Source of the DNA: Kordia periserrulae
Lineage (GTDB): Bacteria > Bacteroidota > Bacteroidia > Flavobacteriales > Flavobacteriaceae
Direction of reading: 5' to 3'
Length of the DNA stretch: 64,000 nt
Assembly: GCF_003054265.1 (NCBI RefSeq)
Contig: NZ_QBKT01000012.1
Span: 62,001-126,000, forward strand
Numbering within the stretch: the stretch's first letter is position 1; each line of letters starts with the position of its first letter. The notes beneath the pieces are model-generated. The model was not told the origin of the DNA, did no database searches, and saw only the letters and a program-made list of their open reading frames with translations. This document shows positions 54,125-60,565 of this stretch, piece by piece. A program made the translations under genes and the position numbers.

Positions 54125-54526
54125 TTAATGTTGGTAGCATCTTCCGCTACTGTTTTTTGTTTTTCGCTTACATCTTCTTCCTGATCTTGTTTTTCCTGAG
54201 CATTGTACAGAATAATTCTTATTAGATGAAGATTGGCGTTTGTGTTTTGTCTTTTTCTCTTTTTTGTTTTTTGTCTTTGGAGAGATTGAATGATCTATTG
54301 AAGCATTGGAACCTGTATTTTCGGGTGTTGGTTTACATAGTTCACAGGGTTTATATCCTAAAGAAACGGCTTTGTAAAATTTGATTTCTTTTGAAGTTTT
54401 CGGTAAAGATTTACATTCTTTCTTGTGGTAGTCTTTCTTTCCTTTTTTAGAGATATAAACGGTTTGTGATATCCCAATTGAACAGGATAAAAAAAGAACC
54501 CACAGAAACACATAGATGTTTTTCAT
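54125..54526 (-). CDS. Secreted protein with Ada-like Zn motif and DUF5763 domain
   Basis: The 133-residue precursor has a signal peptide (about 1-21). Residues about 22-66 resemble the small Ada/MBL-tail Zn motif (DYHKKECKSLP, then GYKPCELCKP). After a Lys/Ser-rich linker a DUF5763 domain ends the protein (CSGKTRSGRRCKRKT, then RCYQH), with conserved Cys/His. Both domains are probable zinc binders. It is a small secreted member of the operon; its target is unknown. Confidence 0.75.
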   Translation of the reverse strand: MKNIYVFLWVLFLSCSIGISQTVYISKKGKKDYHKKECKSLPKTSKEIKFYKAVSLGYKPCELCKPTPENTGSNASIDHSISPKTKNKKEKKTKHKRQSSSNKNYSVQCSGKTRSGRRCKRKTKNSSGRCYQH

Positions 54527-54538
54527 GTCATATTGATT

Positions 54539-54745
54539 TTAAGAGGTGTGACAATCGTTACTACAGTAATAGCATCCATTCACTTGATCGTAATAATCTT
54601 TAGCTTTTTCGACTGCATCTTCACAATTACTAAATTCTCCTAAATACTTTCTGTTTTCAGCATTTGGAAGCCAAAGGCATCCTGACTTGTGGACCTCATG
54701 ATCTCCATTCGCTTGCGCATTTTTGTTTACATAATACTTTGCCAT
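54539..54745 (-). CDS. Small conserved Cys-rich protein
   Basis: This 68-residue protein has no signal peptide. It matches a widespread family of short proteins I know only as conserved hypothetical: KYYVNKNAQANGDHEVHKSGC at the start, WLPN, LGEFSNC, and the ending GCYYCSNDCHTS. Cys and His pairs suggest zinc binding. The family is sometimes found near conflict genes. It follows the TIR gene after 68 bp, the largest gap within the operon. Confidence 0.75.
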   Translation of the reverse strand: MAKYYVNKNAQANGDHEVHKSGCLWLPNAENRKYLGEFSNCEDAVEKAKDYYDQVNGCYYCSNDCHTS

Positions 54746-54813
54746 TTTTTCTAGTTTTTAAATTAATTTGGTTTATAAATTGTTTGAAATATTTGAGTTT
54801 TACGACTCCTTAA

Positions 54814-55560
54814 TTATTGTATAGAGAGTTGCGCTTTAATATCACGCAACACCATATCGCGCTTGGGCTCCCAATGCAGTTGTTTTTGAGATTGCAACCC
54901 GAATTTGTGCTCCAGCGTTTCCTTTAATAAATCCAATTGCTTTTCATGATTAATTCGGATACCTTGAAAGTTTTGAAAAACTCCTTTCATCTGTTCCAAC
55001 TGAAAAGGAGGAATTGCAATGGAAATTTGCTCTTTCGTCAATGCCCAAGCAGCTCCCATTTGAATCATACATGTGTTGGAATTATAAAAATGCTTTGAAA
55101 CCATAAACAGCACTAAGACATCTTCTTGTAAGCGTGTTTTAAGGTCTTCATCATAGTTAATTCCTAAAGGAATTCCATAGCCTTCTAATGAAGAACAAAA
55201 AATGTTTTCTGGATTTATTCCAACACCTTGTAATATTTGAATAAAGCTTCCCACTACATCCTTATCTTTTTCATCATGACTGATAAAGATTTTTTTAAGT
55301 GCAGGCTTTGTTTTTGATTGTTTTGTAGTTTTTGATTTTATAAATGATAGACTCAATTTTAAATCGGTAGCAATCTCCAAAATGGTTGCATCATCGGCTT
55401 TGGTGATTAAGCGCTTTAATGCTTCTTGAGAAAATTTTCTATCTGGACTACTGTGAATCTTATAATCATTTAAAATGTTTAAAATCTCGTCTGTAGTATA
55501 GGTAGATTGTAAGGTGAAATAGATATCCTGTACTAGTCTGTGTTTATCGGTTGGACTCAT
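54814..55560 (-). CDS. TIR domain protein with helical N-terminal domain
   Basis: This 248-residue protein has a helical N-terminal domain (about 1-75, TYTTDEILNILNDYKI; possibly an effector-associated, death-fold-like adaptor) and a TIR domain (about 88-220) beginning KKIFISHDEKD. The usual NADase TIR has a catalytic Glu in the helix after the S/SKxxYxS..C segment; here that site reads CMIQMGAAW with Gln167, so NAD+ cleavage may be lost or altered. It sits in an operon with a metacaspase, so a signalling or assembly role is possible. A cytosolic location is expected. Confidence 0.8.
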   Translation of the reverse strand: MSPTDKHRLVQDIYFTLQSTYTTDEILNILNDYKIHSSPDRKFSQEALKRLITKADDATILEIATDLKLSLSFIKSKTTKQSKTKPALKKIFISHDEKDKDVVGSFIQILQGVGINPENIFCSSLEGYGIPLGINYDEDLKTRLQEDVLVLFMVSKHFYNSNTCMIQMGAAWALTKEQISIAIPPFQLEQMKGVFQNFQGIRINHEKQLDLLKETLEHKFGLQSQKQLHWEPKRDMVLRDIKAQLSIQ

Positions 55561-55578
55561 GAGTTGTGTTTTTTATGA

Positions 55579-55929
55579 TTAAGGAATTAGATATTTAGCT
55601 TTCAGTGTTGTACGCAAGGATTTCGAAACAGGATAAACGTCTATCCTTTCTAATACTGATTGTGTATCTGCTAATAAGTGTTTAATACGATCGCGCTCAA
55701 TTTTTCTTCGGTAGTATTGTAAAATGAAGAATGAAGTTACTTTGTAGCTAAAGATTCCTATAAATACGATGACTCCAATTCCGTAAACCGTTCCATTTTC
55801 GAGTGAAAATTTATTAATGGTATTTGTAATCGCATGAATACCTGTATTTTCGTTGATACTAAGCAACCACTCAAAAGCCAATTTTGGCACTCCTAGCGCA
55901 GCCGCATATTTTATAATTATATCATTCAT
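55579..55929 (-). CDS. Single-TM protein of unknown function
   Basis: The 116-residue protein has one transmembrane helix (about 49-72, YGIGVIVFIGIFSYKVTSFFI) and a basic C-terminal helix. It starts 1 bp after the metacaspase stop and 18 bp before the TIR gene. No family is recognised, but tight spacing makes co-expression almost certain. It could tether the caspase or TIR to the membrane. Confidence 0.7.
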   Translation of the reverse strand: MNDIIIKYAAALGVPKLAFEWLLSINENTGIHAITNTINKFSLENGTVYGIGVIVFIGIFSYKVTSFFILQYYRRKIERDRIKHLLADTQSVLERIDVYPVSKSLRTTLKAKYLIP

Positions 55930-55930
55930 A

Positions 55931-56866
55931 TTACAGTCTGTTTTGCATTACTAGCGATTTATAATAGCAACCTAACGCTGTTAGGGAACAGCTTTTATTG
56001 TGTAATGCAGCTTCGTGCAATGTGCTTGCTTCTATAGGTATTAGCAATCCGTTATCTTGATATTTTTGCAAGTGTTTCATCACGGTAGCTAAGGGTGTTC
56101 TTGCTTGAAGATAGTTTTCAGAAAGTGTCATTCCTGTAGAATCCCCATCAAAGTACACAGGAAGCTTTCGTAGTATTTTCAGGGAAATTTTAGGCGTACA
56201 ATTGCGCAATGAAATCATGTGTGATACATGTGACTTAAATACTGGGCGTTGACTCCATGCGTTTAAAAAGATATCTGCGGTATAATAAATTCCCGAGAGT
56301 GTAATTTTTCCTCGTACATCTGCTGCACTTCCTTTTAAAGCGTCATAAATGATATTTGTAAAAATTCCACCTCCATTCTTTTCATACGAATATTGATCTG
56401 CTGAAGCTGCTGCCAAAATAGAAACACCTTCTCTAAGAATTACTTTTCGTTCGTTTAAATCGATTGTATTTCCTGCATCTCCCGCATAACAACAGTCTAA
56501 AATGATGACAACTTCATCAGCTTTTGAATTGTTCGCAATCGCTACAATTTCCATCAAACTCACGCCAACATCTTCAGGTTTTGCATCTTGCGTCACCAAG
56601 TACGTACCCGCAATTGTTGTGGCACCATGTCCTGAAAAATATAATAATGCAGTCCCTTTTTCGTGATTGAATAATTTTTTGATATGCTTGCGCACCTCTG
56701 AACGTGTAACGCTTTTTTTACTAGAAAGTAATAGTTTGCAATCGAAGTTTGGATTACCGTTTTCATGAGTTTCCAACACTGACTGCATACGAAGCGTATC
56801 ATTTTCGCAGCCCTTTAATGGATTTTTAGGATAGTCATTAATCCCAATTAGTAAAGCTCTTCTCAT
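55931..56866 (-). CDS. Metacaspase-like (peptidase C14) protein
   Basis: The 311-residue cytosolic protein has a C14 p20 domain (about 1-220): YFSGHGA with catalytic His80, and VVIILDCCYAG with Cys125/Cys126, of which Cys126 is the expected nucleophile. The C-terminal 75 residues (about 235-311, ending TALGCYYKSLVMQNRL) resemble a small winged-helix/effector-associated domain. It is the first gene of a nine-gene minus-strand operon. It probably cleaves a protein partner on activation, in line with caspase-based conflict systems. No zymogen cleavage site can be assigned. Confidence 0.88.
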   Translation of the reverse strand: MRRALLIGINDYPKNPLKGCENDTLRMQSVLETHENGNPNFDCKLLLSSKKSVTRSEVRKHIKKLFNHEKGTALLYFSGHGATTIAGTYLVTQDAKPEDVGVSLMEIVAIANNSKADEVVIILDCCYAGDAGNTIDLNERKVILREGVSILAAASADQYSYEKNGGGIFTNIIYDALKGSAADVRGKITLSGIYYTADIFLNAWSQRPVFKSHVSHMISLRNCTPKISLKILRKLPVYFDGDSTGMTLSENYLQARTPLATVMKHLQKYQDNGLLIPIEASTLHEAALHNKSCSLTALGCYYKSLVMQNRL

Positions 56867-56942
56867 TTTATTTGGATGATTAGTTATGCTAACAAAGTTG
56901 CGAGAAAGAGCGATGTAAAAACAGCCTAATATTGTGGATATA

Positions 56943-56970
56943 AAAAACTCCTCAAATTTGAGGAGTTTTT
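56943..56970. terminator. Perfect 28-bp palindrome terminator between two-component and caspase operons
   Basis: AAAAACTCCTCAAA is followed at once by its exact complement TTTGAGGAGTTTTT. It follows the stop of the response regulator gene (57005) and precedes the caspase operon, so these are separate transcripts. Confidence 0.88.
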
Positions 56971-57004
56971 AGATTTTTGATTGCCTACTGTCTGACTATC
57001 AGAT

Positions 57005-57649
57005 TTATAAAATCTTATTATCAAAGGCATATTTTACTAAACCTAATGAAGTTTTCACACCTGTTTTTTCGATAAGATTCCTTCGGTAAGTATCAACCGT
57101 ACTCGTGGCTATATTTAGCTTTGCGGCAATTTCGCTAGAGGTGTGATCTTCAGATAATAATCGCAATACTTGCAATTCTCTCTTTGTTAGGTGCACTGTT
57201 TTAGGCTCAGGTATTTTATTGGCTATTATGTAGTTTCCTAATACGTCGCCTTTTAAGTATTCATCACCATTCATGATGGTTTCTAAAGCTTCAACAAATT
57301 CTTCTTTTCCTCTATTTTTTAAGATATAGCCATTGGCACCAGCGTCCATTAATTCTTTTATGATGGTACCTTCATCGTGCATCGTTAAAATTAATGTTTT
57401 CACTGATAGTTGTAGGGTTTGGATTTCTTGTAAAACTTCAAAGCCATTTTTTTCAGGCATATCTATATCTAATACAGCGATATCGACTTTATCAATATTT
57501 TCTTTTATTAAACTCAACGCTTCTATTCCATTAGAAGCTTCTCCAAGAACTTGAATATGTGCTTGTTTTATTAGTAATGATTGTAGCCCATCAATGAACA
57601 TTTTATGATCGTCTGCTATGATAATTCGTATGGGTGTTTTGTTTTTCAT
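57005..57649 (-). CDS. NarL/FixJ-type response regulator (caspase-adjacent)
   Basis: This 214-residue protein has a receiver with phosphoacceptor Asp61 (AVLDIDMPEKNG) and a LuxR HTH at about 150-210 (LTKRELQVLRLLSEDHTSSEIAAKLNIA). It is encoded 12 bp downstream of the TPR histidine kinase, its presumed partner. Its terminator separates it from the caspase operon; it could nevertheless control that operon or the upstream acidic peptide gene. The target is unproven. Confidence 0.93.
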   Translation of the reverse strand: MKNKTPIRIIIADDHKMFIDGLQSLLIKQAHIQVLGEASNGIEALSLIKENIDKVDIAVLDIDMPEKNGFEVLQEIQTLQLSVKTLILTMHDEGTIIKELMDAGANGYILKNRGKEEFVEALETIMNGDEYLKGDVLGNYIIANKIPEPKTVHLTKRELQVLRLLSEDHTSSEIAAKLNIATSTVDTYRRNLIEKTGVKTSLGLVKYAFDNKIL

Positions 57650-57661
57650 GGTGTTTTATAT

Positions 57662-59803
57662 TTATGTAGGAATATCAATTGTTACAGTAGTTCCGTTTCC
57701 TTTTCCTGAATCTATAAGATAATTACCGTTCATATTGACGACTCGAGATTGAATGGTTTTAAGTCCAATTCCTTTATGCTGTTTCGTGGTGTCAAAACCA
57801 ATTCCATTATCTTCTACAATGATATTTACTCCTTTCTCTAATTTTAAAATTTGAATATTTACTTGTGTTGCTTGCGCATGTTTCATGATATTATTTAAAA
57901 GTTCTTGAATGATGCGATAGATTTGAATCTCCATCGTATTTTCAAGACGATTATCCAACTTGTGATAGGTAAGTTCAATATAAATTCTTTGTGAGTTTTG
58001 TTTGGAATATACGTTCTCCAAAGTTTGTTTTAATTCTTTGAGTGCAGGAATAAGCCCAAATTTAGAAAGTGTTCCTGAAATCATATTGTGTGAAATCTCT
58101 CGTACAGATTTGCACGCTTCATCTAAAAGTTGATTAGCTCTATCATATTGTATTTTGGCTTCTTCATCAATGCTTTCCAGATTATCTTCTACAGATTGAT
58201 AATGTATTTTCACCAGTGATAATTTGCTGCCTAAATTATCATGTAAATCTTGCGCAATGCGTTTTCGTTCTTCTTCTTGACCATTAATCATTGCATTAAT
58301 AGCTTTCATTTCTTGTGTTTTGATTAATTCTTGCAATTGTAGTTCTTGCTGTTCTTTTTCGTGTTTGGCAATCAATTTTTGTTGTTGCAAATCGGCTTCA
58401 GCAAGGATTCGTTGTTGCTTTTGTTTTTTCGCTTTGATGATATAAAAAAATAATCCTGTTAAAAGAAGTAATGCTATACATAAAGCGACAATATATATCA
58501 ATTGCTTTTCTGCTTTGTTTTGAGTTTTTTCCCTTTCATATTGAGTATCTATCAATTCTTTTTTTGCATTTGCAGAGGCTATTTGATATTGATTTGCATT
58601 TTTTATTTGATCAAATTCAGCCTTCCGAATCAATGCTGCAGAATCACTATACACTAAGGCTAATTCCAAATTTCCCAATGCTCTTTGAATTTTAGAAATA
58701 GAGGCGTATGTTTTCCCCATCACAGAAGAGTCTTTTACCACTTTTTGCAATGCTAAACTTTGATTGTAATTGAATAACGCTTCTTTATAATTCTTTAAAT
58801 CACGAAATCTATTTCCAGCATTATTATAAAATATAAGCAGCTCTTTTTTGTCCTTTTTTTTGTGGAGTAATTTTTCAGCTTTTTCATAATAATACGTTGT
58901 AGAATCTTTCTTGCCTAACTTTCTATACAGAACTCCCAAATTAAAATACAAAGCTCCTAAATCTCCCGTTTTATGTTTTTGGATAAATTGTAAAGCGTCG
59001 TAATATTTTTGTTTGGATGCTTCATCTTCATCTAGATAATCATACATCGCTGCAATTTTTATCATAATATTGGCTAGCTGCTCTTTCTTATTTTTCTTTT
59101 GAAGATAATACTGCTCTACTTTTTGATATGAATTGAGTGCTTCCTCGTAATTTTCTAGTGCTTTATAAACATCTCCCAGATTTTCATGTGAACTTGAAAT
59201 TCTTGAAGTAGCACCAATTTGCTTATTTAACTCTAATTGTTGGTCATAATACTGTAGTGCCTTTTTATAATTTTCTCTATCTAAGTATAATTTCCCTAAA
59301 TTTCCTGCAACTTGCGATGCTTGCTTGTATTCTTCAAGCTTTTTGAAAATTGCTAAAGCATCCAAATAATACTCTTTTGCTTTTGTGAAATTTTCGGCTC
59401 TTTTATAGATCATTCCTAGTTGATTGCTTGCTCTAGCAATCCCAAATTCATAATTTTGTTCCTTATCTAAAACCAACACTCTGAAAAAATAAGATGCAGC
59501 AACCTCATAATTTTTTTGTCGATACGCTATAGTTCCCAAACGGCTATACGCATCTGAAATTCCTTTATAATATCTTTCTTGTTTACTTAATTTTAGAGCT
59601 TCCTCTGCGTATTTGATTCCTACAGAATCTTTTTCTTTTTGTAATTCCCATGCCAATTCATTGAGTGTTTTTATACGTTCAATTCCTTTTTGTTTGGGGA
59701 GAATTTGTTGCATACTGTCTACTTTCTTTTTAGTTTGTGCATTGACGATACAAACTTTTAAGCATAGTAGTATTGAAGTTGTGAATAGTATTTTTTTAAA
59801 CAT
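57662..59803 (-). CDS. TPR-containing sensor histidine kinase (HisKA_3)
   Basis: The 713-residue protein has a signal peptide (about 1-22) and about ten TPR-like repeats (about 45-400), all periplasmic. A transmembrane helix is at about 435-456, then a coiled coil and a HisKA_3/HATPase kinase with phosphoacceptor His521 (AQDLHDNLGSKL), HNMIS and DNGIGFD. It is a sensor of the same architecture as 25870-27684. It is likely to phosphorylate the receiver encoded 12 bp downstream. A hairpin at 59830-59869 precedes it, limiting read-through from the peptide gene. Confidence 0.93.
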   Translation of the reverse strand: MFKKILFTTSILLCLKVCIVNAQTKKKVDSMQQILPKQKGIERIKTLNELAWELQKEKDSVGIKYAEEALKLSKQERYYKGISDAYSRLGTIAYRQKNYEVAASYFFRVLVLDKEQNYEFGIARASNQLGMIYKRAENFTKAKEYYLDALAIFKKLEEYKQASQVAGNLGKLYLDRENYKKALQYYDQQLELNKQIGATSRISSSHENLGDVYKALENYEEALNSYQKVEQYYLQKKNKKEQLANIMIKIAAMYDYLDEDEASKQKYYDALQFIQKHKTGDLGALYFNLGVLYRKLGKKDSTTYYYEKAEKLLHKKKDKKELLIFYNNAGNRFRDLKNYKEALFNYNQSLALQKVVKDSSVMGKTYASISKIQRALGNLELALVYSDSAALIRKAEFDQIKNANQYQIASANAKKELIDTQYEREKTQNKAEKQLIYIVALCIALLLLTGLFFYIIKAKKQKQQRILAEADLQQQKLIAKHEKEQQELQLQELIKTQEMKAINAMINGQEEERKRIAQDLHDNLGSKLSLVKIHYQSVEDNLESIDEEAKIQYDRANQLLDEACKSVREISHNMISGTLSKFGLIPALKELKQTLENVYSKQNSQRIYIELTYHKLDNRLENTMEIQIYRIIQELLNNIMKHAQATQVNIQILKLEKGVNIIVEDNGIGFDTTKQHKGIGLKTIQSRVVNMNGNYLIDSGKGNGTTVTIDIPT

Positions 59804-59829
59804 TGTTGGTGTTTTTTTAGAAAGAAGAA

Positions 59830-59869
59830 AAAGGCTTCTACTTCCCCACTAAAGATAAGTAAAGCCTTT
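59830..59869 (-). terminator. Terminator or attenuator between peptide gene and histidine kinase
   Basis: On the minus strand AAAGGCTT (59862-59869) pairs with AAGCCTTT (59830-59837) over a 24-nt loop, followed by TTTTCTTC. It lies between the acidic peptide stop (59894) and the kinase start (59803). Confidence 0.65.
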
Positions 59870-59893
59870 CTATAAAGATAATTTTCTTACAAA

Positions 59894-60058
59894 TTAATTG
59901 TAAGGCTTAATAATTTCCTCATCATCCTCTTCATCATCTGGTTCAATCGTTTCATCATCTTCTTCTGGTCTTGGCGTTCCGTTTGGATCGTCTGATTGAC
60001 ACATGATTGTCAATTCTTCATTTTCAAAATCAAATTCATTTGTAGTTGTTACTTTCAT
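59894..60058 (-). CDS. Short acidic peptide gene upstream of two-component operon
   Basis: The 54-residue product begins MKVTTTNEFDFENEELTIM and ends in an Asp/Glu-rich stretch (PDDEEDDEEIIKPYN). It has one Cys (MCQSDDPNG) and no signal peptide. A -33/-7 type promoter lies just upstream at 60084-60110, and a hairpin follows. The coding evidence is a plain ATG frame, promoter and biased composition; it is shorter than family-based annotation usually catches. It could be a peptide signal, a modified-peptide precursor or a regulator of the kinase. No function is assigned. Confidence 0.55.
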   Translation of the reverse strand: MKVTTTNEFDFENEELTIMCQSDDPNGTPRPEEDDETIEPDDEEDDEEIIKPYN

Positions 60059-60083
60059 AATTTCTATATTTTATGTTGAGTTA

Positions 60084-60110
60084 CAAATGTCATCATATAA
60101 TAAAAGGCAA
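60084..60110 (-). promoter_or_regulatory. Promoter for the acidic peptide gene
   Basis: On the minus strand TTG (60110-60108) is followed after 17 bp by ACATTTG (within GACATTTG, 60091-60084), close to the flavobacterial consensus TTG-N17-TAnnTTTG. The ATG at 60058 lies 26 bp downstream. Confidence 0.55.
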
Positions 60111-60290
60111 TCAATCGTAAATATTAGGTGTGTATTACTCCATAATTTTGAGGAGAGATTGATTCAATATTCTACATATTGTTGAAGTAAATCTTAAAAA
60201 TTGAAGTGTAATTTACTCGAAAGAATTATTTCTAAATTTAAACCAAAAAAAGAATGGACAAAAAAACACGAATGTTAATTTGTCCACTTT

Positions 60291-60334
60291 AGTAGCGGGA
60301 ACTGGACTCGAACCAGTGACCTTCGGGTTATGAG
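60291..60334 (-). tRNA. Initiator tRNA-fMet 3' fragment (probable integration attachment site)
   Basis: The minus-strand sequence runs from the anticodon loop (CTCATAA, anticodon CAT) through the anticodon-stem 3' strand CCCG, the variable loop AAGGTC and T arm (ACTGG-TTCGAGT-CCAGT) to acceptor strand TCCCGCT plus discriminator A. The D arm and 5' half are absent: the sequence just upstream (plus 60335 onward) does not resemble any tRNA. The 42-nt block is therefore a 3' partial tRNA copy, as left when a tRNA-targeting element integrates. The orientation places the element at higher coordinates. It is not a functional tRNA gene. Confidence 0.85.
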
Positions 60335-60337
60335 TTC

Positions 60338-60430
60338 GTGTTTTAAAAAACACACAATCTGATTATCAGACACTTAACTCCCTTATCCGCTTATTTTTCA
60401 GATGAAATATACTCGTTTGTATACTCGTTT
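60338..60430. repeat. Palindromes and direct repeats next to the tRNA fragment
   Basis: A GTGTTTT-AA-AAAACAC inverted repeat (60338-60353), a TCTGAT-T-ATCAGA palindrome (60358-60370), and two direct TACTCGTTT copies (60410-60418 and 60422-60430, 12 bp apart) lie on the island side of the att core. They are suitable candidates for integrase arm or accessory-protein binding. No integrase is in the window to test this. Confidence 0.5.
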
Positions 60431-60565
60431 TAGTTTTCTCTTTTGAGTTTGTTGTTTCAAATATAATAAAAACTTCTAATTACGGGAAACCGTATAAATA
60501 TTTTGAATTATTGTTTTTCTTTTGTCCAAATAAACAATTTTGATTTAAAATTTATCCATTTGCAG

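Noticed and set aside
60338-60353. GTGTTTT-AA-AAAACAC as a terminator
   Set aside because: The loop of 2 nt is too short and there is no gene ending beside it; it fits better as part of the integration site.
60291-60370. Complete tRNA gene
   Set aside because: Only the 3' half from the anticodon loop is present; no D arm or 5' acceptor strand can be found on the upstream side, so it is a fragment.
60481-60494. TACGG-GAAA-CCGTA hairpin before the NACHT gene as a structured RNA
   Set aside because: Only 5 bp of stem with no conservation or downstream RNA feature to support it; kept as a possible leader hairpin only.
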